Origin: Candidatus Desulfosporosinus nitrosoreducens
GTDB lineage: Bacteria; Bacillota; Desulfitobacteriia; Desulfitobacteriales; Desulfitobacteriaceae
Direction: 5' to 3'
Assembly: GCF_030954495.1 (NCBI RefSeq)
Contig: NZ_JAVHUW010000073.1
Coordinates: 101,137-165,136, forward strand
DNA: 64,000 nt
In this document: positions 1-9,052 of the stretch, piece by piece
Position numbering within the stretch: position 1 is the first letter of the stretch
Layout of the letters: every line of letters starts with the position of its first letter
Notes under the pieces: model-generated
Seen by the model: only the letters and a program-made list of their open reading frames with translations
The model's database searches: none
What the model was told of the DNA's origin: nothing
Program-made: the position numbers and the translations under genes

Positions 1-709
1 TTATGATCTTGTTGGCGATGTCTTGCTTAACCGCCAAGATTTCCTTACTGTCCGAATCTTGCGCAGCGCTCTGACTAAGAAGCTGCGTTACTCTCGCTAA
101 ACTTGAAGATGTCCCCCCAGATGACTTAATCTCTCCGGAAAGTACTTCCAAAAGTTCTGAAATTACCTGTCTATAATTATCCAATTCCGACCCTTGAGTT
201 TTGGCAGCCAACATCCCTGTCGACGCTAAATCTCCATCCGCGGTCAAAGGAACTTCACCGGGCATTGTCAAATTCTGATTGCTGCCCGACAGTATGCCCC
301 CTGAATTTGCTTTTAGGGCATCACTTGTTAAAGCCTTCCCAGTTCCCTGACCAATACTTCCGAAATTGGCTTCCTTGCCTGCCGGAAAGTTACTCTGAAG
401 CAGCTGTGTGAGAAAAGGCAAGGCGAAATTGCCGTACCCCAACACCTTATCTGACGAATCGTCAGTGCTTTGTTGTGTGGCTGCGGAATCGCCCGGGCTC
501 TCTAAGCCCTTTTTCCCAGACACGTGTTTGCTTGCTTTAGAGCTCTGCCCTTTCGGATCTGTACTCAGATTCAAAGAATTGCCAAGTATGTCTGCAAATG
601 CAGCAGCGGCATCTTCAGGAGAATCCGTGGCCTTATCCCCTCTTGTTGTTGGTTTTCCCACCTTGTTTCCACTTTTGAGGGAATCCGAAAGGACATAAAT
701 ACCTGCCAT
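1..709 (-). CDS. fliK: flagellar hook-length control protein FliK, N-terminal part (runs off window)
   Basis: The frame opens at an ATG with GGAGGTGATGATT just upstream and stays open to the left edge, so only the first 236 residues are visible. They are rich in Ser, Gly, Gln, Asn and Ala, with no membrane segment or recognisable fold, as expected for the ruler part of FliK, the secreted protein that sets hook length and triggers the export-specificity switch. The conserved C-terminal switch domain would lie outside the window, so the name rests on position: directly after sigD, at the end of the fla/che operon, where related clusters carry fliK followed by flgD and flgE. Another secreted low-complexity protein is possible. 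Confidence 0.6.
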   Translation of the reverse strand, partial: MAGIYVLSDSLKSGNKVGKPTTRGDKATDSPEDAAAAFADILGNSLNLSTDPKGQSSKASKHVSGKKGLESPGDSAATQQSTDDSSDKVLGYGNFALPFLTQLLQSNFPAGKEANFGSIGQGTGKALTSDALKANSGGILSGSNQNLTMPGEVPLTADGDLASTGMLAAKTQGSELDNYRQVISELLEVLSGEIKSSGGTSSSLARVTQLLSQSAAQDSDSKEILAVKQDIANKII

Positions 710-744
710 TAATCATCACCTCCAAACTAAACGAACTAATTACT

Positions 745-772
745 CTATCGACATAATCCAGCAAAAACATTA
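745..772 (-). promoter_or_regulatory. candidate sigma-28 (SigD) promoter before fliK
   Basis: On the minus strand TAAT, 16 bases, then GTCGATAG resembles the SigD consensus TAAA-N15/16-GCCGATAT. It lies in the 74-base gap between sigD and fliK. Seen by eye only; the -35 and -10 each carry mismatches. Confidence 0.35.
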
Positions 773-783
773 GTGCTTTTGCT

Positions 784-1542
784 TTAGAATAACGTGCTTT
801 TCTGCCGGCTGAGCTTTCCCCGCAAACGAGCAATTGCTTGAGAATGCAATTGGGAAATCCTGGATTCGGAAAGTTTTAAAACCGCGGCAATTTCTTTGAG
901 GGTAAGCTCTTCTTGATAGTATAAAGCGATCACCAGCTTTTCTTTCTCCGGTAATTTCTCCACTGACGCAGCCAGAATCTGTTTCGTCTCTTCTTTTTCC
1001 ACGTTCTGATAAGCTTCGGTTGCCCCGGGATCTTCGAGCAAATTAAGAGGAGTGCCATTGTTGTTGTTATCCCCTGTCCCGTCAACAGGCGGTTCGTCAA
1101 AAGAGGTTAAGGTTAAGATCTGGGCCTGTGCCAAAACCGTCTCAACTTCCTTAACTTCAAAATTCAGCAATTTGGCTACTTCTTCGGCGGTAGCCGCCCG
1201 TCCGAAACGATACTCCAACTCGGCAAAAGCGTCTTGAACACGTTTCACTTTTTGCCGGGCGGAATGAGGAACCCAGTCCATAGTTCTGAGTCCGTCAATC
1301 ATGGCTCCACGAATGCGAATCGAAGCATAAGTCTCAAATTTCCACCCTCTGGCAACCTCGAACCGTTCTAATGCATCGAGTAACCCAAAGACACCATACC
1401 CAATGATATCATCCTCGTCGACATGGGGCGGAAGAGACATGGCTAAACGACCCGCAATACGCTTAACCAAAGGCAGGTATTGTTCGATGTGCTCCTGCTT
1501 CCAAGATCCTCTCGCAGCGATTTCATAGGCGTTTGGTATCAA
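784..1542 (-). CDS. sigD: flagellar/motility RNA polymerase sigma factor, sigma-28 family
   Basis: A 252-residue sigma-70 family protein of the FliA/SigD/WhiG type that directs RNA polymerase to late flagellar promoters (flagellin, motAB, chemotaxis). Region 2 spans about residues 20-95, with the DEDDIIGYG and FETYASIRIRGAMID stretches typical of sigma-28. Region 3 follows, then an Asn/Gly-rich linker near 165-172 and the region 4 helix-turn-helix at about 205-245. The start is a TTG; GGAGGTG lies 8 bases upstream. It is downstream of the cheC-cheD block, as sigD is in Bacillus. FlgM, encoded at 48005-48277, is its likely anti-sigma factor. Confidence 0.95.
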   Translation of the reverse strand: MIPNAYEIAARGSWKQEHIEQYLPLVKRIAGRLAMSLPPHVDEDDIIGYGVFGLLDALERFEVARGWKFETYASIRIRGAMIDGLRTMDWVPHSARQKVKRVQDAFAELEYRFGRAATAEEVAKLLNFEVKEVETVLAQAQILTLTSFDEPPVDGTGDNNNNGTPLNLLEDPGATEAYQNVEKEETKQILAASVEKLPEKEKLVIALYYQEELTLKEIAAVLKLSESRISQLHSQAIARLRGKLSRQKSTLF

Positions 1543-1655
1543 GTTTTACTCACCTCCTACCCGATATTCGCGGTTTGATGCTCGCGGCCCGAAACACACA
1601 CTGAATGTCGCAGTATCCTTTGCTTTCGAACCCTAAATGTCAAAGAGCAGCTCAA

Positions 1656-2045
1656 TTATTCCCACCCCATGCGGCGCACAATGTCCGCTTTTCGTTTGCC
1701 ATCCTCCAACCCTATGCTTAAACTCGGATCTACCTGACCGGGAAACAACGGTGCATCAGATTTTAAGCTTAGGGTCTCATCTCCCACGGAAAAGTCGATC
1801 ACACCGCCGGGTTCAGGCGTCGAACCCGTCTCTTCTGCTTGCGGCTCAGGCAAAGAAGTCTTTTGAAAGGCCATTAATATGGCCGAAAGCAAAAGATATA
1901 AAATCCCAAAGGACAAGCCTGTGCGAACAACTAAGTCAAAAGATCTTACACCATTAACCCAGCTCAGCAAAACTACGATAGCGGCAATAGCGAGAGAGAC
2001 GCGCAAGATCCAAATTTTAAACAACCCGCTCATTTGGGTGGTCAT
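1656..2045 (-). CDS. uncharacterised small membrane protein between cheD and sigD
   Basis: A 129-residue protein I do not recognise. Two hydrophobic segments (about residues 10-30 and 38-60) are followed by a polar, acidic, Pro/Glu-rich tail of about 70 residues that should face the cytoplasm. The ATG start shares its A with the cheD stop (TGATG), and AAAGGTGA precedes it, so it is probably translationally coupled to cheD; an upstream TTG is an alternative start. The place in the operon recalls swrB (ylxL) of Bacillus, a single-pass protein next to sigD that promotes basal-body maturation. Topology and sequence differ, so shared function is only a guess. Confidence 0.7.
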   Translation of the reverse strand: MTTQMSGLFKIWILRVSLAIAAIVVLLSWVNGVRSFDLVVRTGLSFGILYLLLSAILMAFQKTSLPEPQAEETGSTPEPGGVIDFSVGDETLSLKSDAPLFPGQVDPSLSIGLEDGKRKADIVRRMGWE

Positions 2046-2527
2046 CAAATCACCTTTTCACCATGGTTTATTGTCCGAACTCTCAATTCACCAGTTCCTA
2101 CGTCGAAATGAATTGTCCTGCCGAAACTTCCGCCAACGTCTGAGCTCAAAAGCGGAATCCCATATCTCTTCAATTCCTGTTCCACCGCCTCCGCATTCCT
2201 GTCTCCAATCTTTAGAACCGGAGGTTTGCCGGGAAATGAAAACATCTGAGCACCGCCGGCTATTTTAGCTTTTAAGCGGGAGGAGTTCGCTCCCATGAGC
2301 GAAATTTCTTTAAGCAATAACTCCATTGCCGTGTCGGCGTATTTAGCGGGATTTCCCCCGGCATTCCCATTGGCCGTAGGGAGCATAATATGGGCCATCC
2401 CTCCTACTTTAAGAAAAGGGTCATGAATGCAAATCCCAATACAAGACCCTAGGCCCGCAGTCAGCAATATGTCCGGGGATTTCGCCGTTTTAAAATCGGC
2501 CATCCCTACACTGATTACTCCATTCAT
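2045..2527 (-). CDS. cheD: chemoreceptor glutamine deamidase CheD
   Basis: A 160-residue protein matching CheD throughout. The catalytic Cys29 sits in GLGSCIGI and His46 in GGMAHIMLP, with Thr23 upstream, giving the family's Cys-His-Thr triad. CheD deamidates chemoreceptor glutamines and, in Bacillus, binds CheC and stimulates its CheY-P phosphatase activity. It overlaps the end of cheC by 4 bases (ATGA), so the partners are translationally coupled. It is followed by the small membrane-protein gene. Confidence 0.95.
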   Translation of the reverse strand: MNGVISVGMADFKTAKSPDILLTAGLGSCIGICIHDPFLKVGGMAHIMLPTANGNAGGNPAKYADTAMELLLKEISLMGANSSRLKAKIAGGAQMFSFPGKPPVLKIGDRNAEAVEQELKRYGIPLLSSDVGGSFGRTIHFDVGTGELRVRTINHGEKVI

Positions 2528-3120
2528 AATCCCATAGCCCCCAACAATTTCTTCAATGATCCATCATCCGGTAAAAAGATGAATTGACCTTCGATCTTGG
2601 GAATTCCTGAAAGTTGAGTATCAATAAAGAGTATAGTATCATCCAATAGACCCTCTTCAAGTAAAATTGCATCCAGGCTCGCCCCAATCATATCCACCGC
2701 TATGGCAGGAACAGAGGGTTGAAGAGGAATGCCTGAGAATTGACTGAGAGCTATGAGAAACGAACTTACTAAAATATTGCCAACTTCTTTCAGAGCTGAC
2801 TGTGCCATCTCATTTGTGAACAGGTCCATGGGCTCATCAGTACCGAACAAAGCCTGGACAACAATCTCAGCGCTCTCCACCGGAAAGAAAAAAACAGCTT
2901 TTCCCGGGGCTGTTCCTTCTACTTTCACATAGATAGTCACTTGAGGAGAATCCAGCTGACCTATGATTGGCGAAACACTTTCGAACGGTACTGCCCAAAC
3001 TTCCGGAACAGACATATCAATCCGACGTTGCAAAAGGGTAGACAAAGCCGTCGCCGCATGCCCCGAGCCGATATTTCCTATTTCACGCAAGGCATCAAGT
3101 TGGAACTGTGTAATCTCCAT
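2524..3120 (-). CDS. cheC: CheY-P phosphatase CheC
   Basis: A 198-residue protein with the two pseudo-symmetric phosphatase motifs of CheC: E13-I-G-N16 followed by GSGHAATAL, and a second EVGN near residue 112. CheC removes phosphate from CheY-P to help adaptation, and partners with CheD, whose gene overlaps its 3' end. Start is an ATG two bases after the stop of the preceding pilZ gene. Unlike FliY it carries no C-terminal FliN domain, which separates the two. Confidence 0.93.
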   Translation of the reverse strand: MEITQFQLDALREIGNIGSGHAATALSTLLQRRIDMSVPEVWAVPFESVSPIIGQLDSPQVTIYVKVEGTAPGKAVFFFPVESAEIVVQALFGTDEPMDLFTNEMAQSALKEVGNILVSSFLIALSQFSGIPLQPSVPAIAVDMIGASLDAILLEEGLLDDTILFIDTQLSGIPKIEGQFIFLPDDGSLKKLLGAMGL

Positions 3121-3122
3121 TT

Positions 3123-3767
3123 TTATACCAACCCTTTCTTACGCATCGCCCTTTGTATTTCAAAAACGCATTTGACGATTCGATCCCGATCACGCTCTGG
3201 CAGATCATGAAACTCAACCGAAATACTGTAGTGTTTGCTGTCTTCTACCTTTTCCACCCGGCAAACACGAACAGGGGTTTGCAGTTCTCCATTCGGCAGG
3301 CTTAATTGAGCATAGAGCAATGACTTATTTTCCACATAGTCTTCTGTCGTAAAGCGCATTCCTCCGCCGCTTAAATCCAGCATAACAGCCTTTTTCAAAT
3401 CACTGAGCCCTTCTTTGGTTACCATCCGGAAAGCCACGGGAAAAAAGGCTGGAACACGAACAAAACTGCGGCGCTGAACTTTAGCGATAGACTGCGGCAG
3501 TTCTAAAACAAAGATTGGCACAGGAATTGCGATTCTTTGCATAATTCTTCCTTCAAAGGAATAAGCGGCAACTTCATCCCAAAACGTCAGTTTGACCATC
3601 ATTCCCTCACGTAAAGGGACAATCCCACTTTTGTCGAAAGGGGCGCCGACCATGAGAAGTCTTTCACCGACTTCTTCAATACGCGTCCGATAGTTTCCTT
3701 CATAATCCCCTTCAGGCACAGTCAATTCGACAGTAATTCCCGGCAAAAGCTTATTCTTATACGACAA
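3123..3767 (-). CDS. PilZ-domain flagellar brake protein, YcgR/YpfA-like
   Basis: A 214-residue protein with an N-terminal YcgR-like beta domain (about residues 5-90) and a C-terminal PilZ domain. The c-di-GMP-binding residues are visible: R100-x3-R104 in the QRRSFVR stretch and D131-x-S133-x2-G136 in DLSGGG. Proteins of this type bind c-di-GMP and slow or stop the flagellar motor. Start is a TTG preceded by GGGGGTGATGAC. The gene sits inside the fla/che operon between flhG and cheC, which ties brake synthesis to motor synthesis. A gap of about 100 bases in front leaves room for a local promoter, though none is convincing. Confidence 0.88.
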   Translation of the reverse strand: MSYKNKLLPGITVELTVPEGDYEGNYRTRIEEVGERLLMVGAPFDKSGIVPLREGMMVKLTFWDEVAAYSFEGRIMQRIAIPVPIFVLELPQSIAKVQRRSFVRVPAFFPVAFRMVTKEGLSDLKKAVMLDLSGGGMRFTTEDYVENKSLLYAQLSLPNGELQTPVRVCRVEKVEDSKHYSISVEFHDLPERDRDRIVKCVFEIQRAMRKKGLV

Positions 3768-3869
3768 GTCATCACCCCCAACTATGATATTCTATCTTCA
3801 TTGTAAGAATAACGCTTTAAACCATAGTTATGTTTAAGGTAAGATTCACAGCCAGGGGAATTCAATACT

Positions 3870-4724
3870 CTAAAATGAGCGCAGCAGCTTGTTTAAAAAG
3901 CCTTTGACTCCGCCGGCTTGACGGGGAGGACTTTGATAAATTCCACTGACCTTGGAAGCAATCCACTGAATGCAGCGGTAGGCCGAGCTTTCCGGAAAGC
4001 TGATCCCTAAAGGGTCCTGCTGCATGACAGAGCATCCCACAAGCGGATCGTCATAAACCCAGCCCATAAAATTCAGCGATCCGTGTAAAAACTTTCTGAC
4101 AGCGGTTTCCAGGCGGTTAAATGTAGCCTGGGCGTCATTTTCCGAGCGTACCCTATTAACAACAATGTGAATGGGGACCTCGCCCGCCTCTTTCCTCAGC
4201 GTTTTCAACAACCCGTAAGCATCGGTCAGAGCCGTAGGCTCCGGAGTTGTTACCATAATGATATCATCGGCAGCTTGTAAAAAGTTCGTAACGGTATACC
4301 CCAGCCCCGCTCCTGTATCGATAATCAGAAGGTCCGCCATTTTTTCCAACCGCCCCAGATTTAAAATCACATTGGACAATTTATCCCGATCTAAATTCGC
4401 TAAATTTTGGACACCTGACCCCCCCGGGATAATTCCTATACCGCGCGGACCCGTCAGCATAATTTCTTCTATCGTCTTCTCTCCGCATAACAAGTGCTCG
4501 ACCGTATAGCGGGCAATCAGCCCAAAAGCAACATCCACATTCGCCAAACCCAAATCCCCGTCAAGAATGACCACCCGCTGACCGTACTCGGCCAGGGCCA
4601 AAGCCAAATTGACTGTAAGGCTCGTTTTCCCCACTCCGCCCTTACCGCTGGTGACGGCAATAACACGCATTTTACTCTTCTCTTTTTTAGCAAGAATTCG
4701 CAAAACACTTGCTTGATCATGCAT
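3870..4724 (-). CDS. flhG: flagellar number/site regulator FlhG (MinD-like ATPase)
   Basis: A 284-residue ParA/MinD-type ATPase. The deviant Walker A motif S26-GKGGVGKT34 is present. The N-terminal DQASVLR (residues 3-9) is the DQAxxLR element that stimulates the FlhF GTPase, and this fixes the start at the ATG at 4724, inside the end of flhF, with GGGGGAGGG upstream. An upstream start would add 17 residues unlike the family. FlhG limits flagellar number and helps assemble the FliM/FliY C-ring. The C-terminal helix (KGFLNKLLRSF) looks like a MinD membrane-targeting sequence. It overlaps flhF by 8 bases. Confidence 0.95.
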   Translation of the reverse strand: MHDQASVLRILAKKEKSKMRVIAVTSGKGGVGKTSLTVNLALALAEYGQRVVILDGDLGLANVDVAFGLIARYTVEHLLCGEKTIEEIMLTGPRGIGIIPGGSGVQNLANLDRDKLSNVILNLGRLEKMADLLIIDTGAGLGYTVTNFLQAADDIIMVTTPEPTALTDAYGLLKTLRKEAGEVPIHIVVNRVRSENDAQATFNRLETAVRKFLHGSLNFMGWVYDDPLVGCSVMQQDPLGISFPESSAYRCIQWIASKVSGIYQSPPRQAGGVKGFLNKLLRSF

Positions 4725-5874
4725 GAGGCAATCCCTCCCCCAAAACATAGTGGGCAATACGTTCCGGAGTTGCAACCTCTATATCGTCGGGTACACTTTG
4801 ACCGTTCGTCAAATAAGCCGTCGGCAAAGTCGTTTGCCCCAGTAAATTGATCAGAGAGCCGGCACGCGCTGTTTCATCCAGTTTCGTAAAAATAAAATGG
4901 CTCGTAAGACTCTCAAAACGCTTGTAAATCTGAATCTGATCTTCAACTTGCGTCGTGGCGCTCATAACAAGCATCGTAAAATCCGGCTGCGCCTGATCTA
5001 AAAAGGCACATAGTTCTGACATATGTAATTCGTGATGCGGGCTTCTTCCGGCAGTATCAATAAAAATAAGCTCTTTGTCAGCGTGAAGGTCAAGGGCCTC
5101 ACGCAAACCCGAAGGCGTCATGACAACCTCTACCGGCACCCCTATAATTTCCCCGAAGGTTTTCAGCTGCTCCACTGCGGCGACCCGATAAGTATCGGCG
5201 GTTATCAAAGCAACTTTGCGCTTATCAATAATACTAAATCCCGCGGCTAACTTGCCAATCGTTGTCGTTTTCCCTACTCCGGTCGGGCCAATTAAAGCAA
5301 CAACTCTCGGCTTGTCAATTCCCGGCTGAATCGGTCCGGTTTGACTGCAGATTTGACACACATTTCCTTCCAGTCGTTTGAAAACTTTGGTGTTATCCTC
5401 CCATTCCTCTTCGGTCAATGTCTGTTGTACCTGGCTCAGCAAACGATTGATAAGATAATCGCCAATACCACGTTCTTTTAAATAATTCATCCATTTTAAA
5501 AGAGTTAGCGGCCAAACGCTTTTTTCCTCCTTAAAACCTTCCATATGATTGTTCATTTTTTGTAAAATCAAGCGCATGGACCTAAGTTCTTCTTCCAGCA
5601 CAGCGGAATGCTCCGCCGGAAAGGCCGAAGCAATTCTTTCATCTCTAACCGGCTTTTTCTCCTCCGCAATATTTCTATATCCTTTAACTTGAGCAATAAC
5701 AGGAGTTTCTTCAATAGCCGCCGTAATCTCTACTTTCATTTTGCCAAAAAAACCAAGAAACCCGCCTTCCCGGAATTCACGAGTTTGCAGAATGACTGCT
5801 TCCGAACCCAGTTCCCGCTTGACCTTGCCCATCGTCTCGGCCACGCTATCGCCCACAAATCGTCTAACTCGCAC
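4717..5874 (-). CDS. flhF: flagellar SRP-like GTPase FlhF
   Basis: A 385-residue protein. The N-terminal B domain begins with MRVRRFVGDS and the family's VAETMGKVKRELG helix; a variable middle and the N domain follow. The SRP-type G domain has its P-loop GPTGVGKT at residues 196-203, then DTAGR and TKLDE motifs. FlhF marks the site of flagellar assembly and works with FlhG, encoded next. It overlaps the end of flhA by 11 bases. Confidence 0.96.
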   Translation of the reverse strand: MRVRRFVGDSVAETMGKVKRELGSEAVILQTREFREGGFLGFFGKMKVEITAAIEETPVIAQVKGYRNIAEEKKPVRDERIASAFPAEHSAVLEEELRSMRLILQKMNNHMEGFKEEKSVWPLTLLKWMNYLKERGIGDYLINRLLSQVQQTLTEEEWEDNTKVFKRLEGNVCQICSQTGPIQPGIDKPRVVALIGPTGVGKTTTIGKLAAGFSIIDKRKVALITADTYRVAAVEQLKTFGEIIGVPVEVVMTPSGLREALDLHADKELIFIDTAGRSPHHELHMSELCAFLDQAQPDFTMLVMSATTQVEDQIQIYKRFESLTSHFIFTKLDETARAGSLINLLGQTTLPTAYLTNGQSVPDDIEVATPERIAHYVLGEGLPHA

Positions 5875-7933
5875 GTTCTATCCCCACCATTCCTACAGCT
5901 TGAACTTGGACGTCTTGAACCAATTCGTTATAAGAAAGCACCAACAGCTGAGGGATTTGCCGCTCCGTAACCCGTTTTAGATTAATCCGCACGAGGGGAG
6001 CGCATACCAGCACAGGAGTATATCCTTTGAGAGTCACTTTTTCCACCTCTCGGGAGAGGCTTTGCATCAGGACCTGCAATACTTTAGGATCAAGAGTCAA
6101 ATACGTGCCATAATCGGAAGGCTGTATACTGTCAAGAATCTGCTGCTCCACCTGAGGGTCCAGAGTCAGCACAGGCAATGTCTTGTCTTTTCCTAAAAGA
6201 GGCTGTAAAATCTGACGGGCTAAAGCCTGCCGCACATGTTCGGTCAAACGGTCCGTATCTTTAGTCGTATGGGCCTGATCGGCCAAAGTTTCCAGAATTG
6301 TGATCATATCGCGAATCGAAACCCTTTCACGCAACATATTGGAGAGGACTTTCTGAATTTGACCCAGACTGAGTAAATCCGGAATAAGCTCTTCAACCAC
6401 AGCGGGAGCCTGCTCTTTAGCATGATCCACAAGGGTTTTGACATCTTGGCGATTGAGAATATTCCAAGCCTGAGCTTTAATCACTTCCGTTATATGAGTA
6501 GCCAATACCGTCGGTGCATCGACAACCATCCAGCCGCTAAGTTCAGCCTGCTCCCGGTACATGGCGCTGATCCATTTGGCATCAAGCCCAAAAGCCGGTT
6601 CCTTGGTCGGAGTACCCGGCAAAGACTCATCCTCAAAGCCATTGCTCATCGCCATATATTGCTCAGGCATAATCTCTCCGGTGGCCACTTCCGCTCCTCG
6701 AATTTTAATGTTGTATTGATTGGGCTGAAGATTCATATTGTCGCGCACGCGGATGACAGGAACAATAAATCCAAGCTCACTGGCAATTTGACGGCGGATA
6801 AGCACGATTCTATCGAGCAAATCTCCTCCTTGCTGCACATCAACTAAAGCAATCAAGGCATAACCAAGCTCCAGTTCCATATGGTCAATATGTAAGAGGT
6901 TCAAAACATTTTCCGGTTTTTTACTTTCTTCAATTTCCGAATTCCGGGCAGCTTCCGTATCCACAACATCGGAAACTTTAGATTTTCTCTCCAGCAATAC
7001 TCCAGCCCCTACCAACACCGCCGCTACTAAGAACATGGGAACCGGCGGCAGGCCGAGAAGGCCCAGTACTACCAGCACCCCAGCCGTGATGTACATGGCC
7101 CGGGGATTTTGGAACATTTGTTTGCCCAGATCTTCTCCTAAGTTGCTGTCTGACGAAGCTCTGGTCACCACGAGTCCGGTCGCAGTGGAAATCAACAAGG
7201 CTGGAATCTGGGAAACAAGGCCGTCCCCAATCGTCAGCATCGTATACTTTTGCAGAGCATCCAGCAAGGGCAGCCCTTGCATGACAACGCCCGAGATAAA
7301 CCCCCCGATAATATTAATGAACAAGATGACGATAGCGGCAATGGCATCCCCTTTGATAAACTTCGTGGAACCATCCATAGCTCCATAAAAATCCGCTTCG
7401 TTTTGAATCTCTTTGCGCCGCTCGCGAGCCTGCTGTTCATTAATTATACCCGCATTCAAGTCCGCATCAATAGCCATCTGCTTTCCGGGCATAGCGTCTA
7501 AAGTAAAACGTGCCGCTACCTCCGAAACCCGTTCCGCGCCTTTCGTAATAACTATAAATTGGACAATAACCAAAATCGCAAAAACAATGAAACCAACTAC
7601 TATATTTCCCCGAATAACAAATTGGGCAAACTGCTGAATGACCTGACCGGCATAGCCATTTAAAAGAACCAAACGTGTCGTCGAAATGTTCAGGGACAAG
7701 CGGAACAAAGTCATAATCAGCAACAAGGAGGGCAGCGCGGAAAATTCCAGCGGTTCCACGGTGAAAACCGCCAGCATCAAGGTAAGCACTGAACCCGAAA
7801 TATTCAAAGTGATCAAGATATCCAGTAAACTTGCAGGCAAGGGTACAACCATCATGACAACAATGCCCACAACTCCGATGGCCGTTAAAATGTCCCTGTT
7901 GTTCATGAGTCGATGCCTAAATGCGGTTGCCAT
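5864..7933 (-). CDS. flhA: flagellar export gate protein FlhA
   Basis: A 689-residue type III export gate component. The N-terminal half has about eight hydrophobic segments and the conserved FHIPEP-like cytoplasmic loop (residues about 140-190, with GKQMAIDADLNAG). The C-terminal half (about 340-689) is the soluble nonameric ring that docks chaperone-substrate complexes such as FliS-flagellin. The length is usual for the family. It is followed by flhF with an 11-base overlap and preceded by flhB. An internal ATG (residue 10) is a possible alternative start. Confidence 0.97.
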   Translation of the reverse strand: MATAFRHRLMNNRDILTAIGVVGIVVMMVVPLPASLLDILITLNISGSVLTLMLAVFTVEPLEFSALPSLLLIMTLFRLSLNISTTRLVLLNGYAGQVIQQFAQFVIRGNIVVGFIVFAILVIVQFIVITKGAERVSEVAARFTLDAMPGKQMAIDADLNAGIINEQQARERRKEIQNEADFYGAMDGSTKFIKGDAIAAIVILFINIIGGFISGVVMQGLPLLDALQKYTMLTIGDGLVSQIPALLISTATGLVVTRASSDSNLGEDLGKQMFQNPRAMYITAGVLVVLGLLGLPPVPMFLVAAVLVGAGVLLERKSKVSDVVDTEAARNSEIEESKKPENVLNLLHIDHMELELGYALIALVDVQQGGDLLDRIVLIRRQIASELGFIVPVIRVRDNMNLQPNQYNIKIRGAEVATGEIMPEQYMAMSNGFEDESLPGTPTKEPAFGLDAKWISAMYREQAELSGWMVVDAPTVLATHITEVIKAQAWNILNRQDVKTLVDHAKEQAPAVVEELIPDLLSLGQIQKVLSNMLRERVSIRDMITILETLADQAHTTKDTDRLTEHVRQALARQILQPLLGKDKTLPVLTLDPQVEQQILDSIQPSDYGTYLTLDPKVLQVLMQSLSREVEKVTLKGYTPVLVCAPLVRINLKRVTERQIPQLLVLSYNELVQDVQVQAVGMVGIERAS

Positions 7934-8002
7934 AAACGCTTGTTCCCCCTTCCTGTTTATAAGCCAATTCGTTGTATGCTAACCTTCCGATGATTCCCAT
8001 CA

Positions 8003-9052
8003 TCAGGCATGTTTCTTCTTCTTCAAACGATAAACAAAGGCCAGAACCTCGGCGACCGCTTTATAGAGCTCCGCCGGGATGCTTTGCCCAATCTCTACTT
8101 GAGCGTAAAGAGCCCGGGCCAGCGGCTTGTTTTCCATGACCACCAAATCATACTCTTGCGCTAACATTTTCATGCGCAAGGCAACCTCATCTTGTCCTTT
8201 AGCGACGACAAAAGGGGCGCTTTGGACTTTCAAGTCATAACGCAGGGCAACCGCAAAATGTGTCGGGTTTGTAATCACGACATCCGCCTTTTTCATGTCC
8301 TGCATCATCCGGCGCATGGCCATAGCCCGCTGCCGTTTTTTAATTTCACCTTTGAGTTCCGGATTTCCTTCCGTTTGTTTATATTCCTGCTTTAATTCCT
8401 CATGAGACATGCGCAAATTCTTTTCATATTCCCACCGTTGATAGAGATAATCCAAGGCTGCCAGTCCAAAAAAGGAAATCGAGATATTCCAAGCCAGATC
8501 CGTCAGGGCTTGTCCTAAATAAACAGCCCCTTGCCCCACGTCCAGTTGCTGCAAAGCGGGATAAATATCCAGATGGTCGCGAACACTTGCGTAAAGAAAA
8601 TAGCCAATCAAAATGACTTTCAGTAGGGATTTGGCCAGCTCAATCCAGGCCCGAACCCCAAACATCCGTTTGGCGCCACTAATCAGGCTTAAGCGGGATA
8701 ATTGAGGCTTCATGGACTCTCCGGAAAAAAGTACTCCCACTTGAATGTAATTTGCCGCCAGAGCGATCAAAAATCCTGCGCCCATAATCGGCCAAACAAT
8801 TTGAACTCCTAACCAAAGAATATTAAGCATCAGACTCGCCACAGAAGGCTCGGTCCAATCAGAGGAGAGTCCCAAAACATAAGGAAATAACTGCTCCATG
8901 CGCAGCAGCATGGACGGAAGCCAATATTTCAGGACGGAGACCAGCCCTAAAAGCATAAAGGCCGATATAACTTCCTGACTCTTAAAAACCTGACCTTTTT
9001 TACGCGCTTCCTGCCTGCGCCGGGGTGTGGCGGCGTGTTTTTTTTCACTCAT
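8003..9052 (-). CDS. flhB: flagellar export switch protein FlhB
   Basis: A 349-residue protein with four membrane segments and the cytoplasmic autocleavage motif NPTH (in VITNPTHFAVAL), where self-cleavage switches export from hook to filament substrates. The start is taken as the ATG at 9052, overlapping the fliR stop as ATGA, with GGGGTGG upstream. It gives the typical N terminus EKKHAATPRRRQEARKKGQV. A further upstream start inside fliR would add 11 atypical residues. Partner of FliK in hook-length control. Confidence 0.96.
   Translation of the reverse strand: MSEKKHAATPRRRQEARKKGQVFKSQEVISAFMLLGLVSVLKYWLPSMLLRMEQLFPYVLGLSSDWTEPSVASLMLNILWLGVQIVWPIMGAGFLIALAANYIQVGVLFSGESMKPQLSRLSLISGAKRMFGVRAWIELAKSLLKVILIGYFLYASVRDHLDIYPALQQLDVGQGAVYLGQALTDLAWNISISFFGLAALDYLYQRWEYEKNLRMSHEELKQEYKQTEGNPELKGEIKKRQRAMAMRRMMQDMKKADVVITNPTHFAVALRYDLKVQSAPFVVAKGQDEVALRMKMLAQEYDLVVMENKPLARALYAQVEIGQSIPAELYKAVAEVLAFVYRLKKKKHA

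Noticed and set aside
408..698. Plus-strand open frame of 96 codons at the left edge
   Set aside because: It is antisense to the fliK reading frame, has no ribosome site and low-quality composition; fliK runs through on the minus strand.
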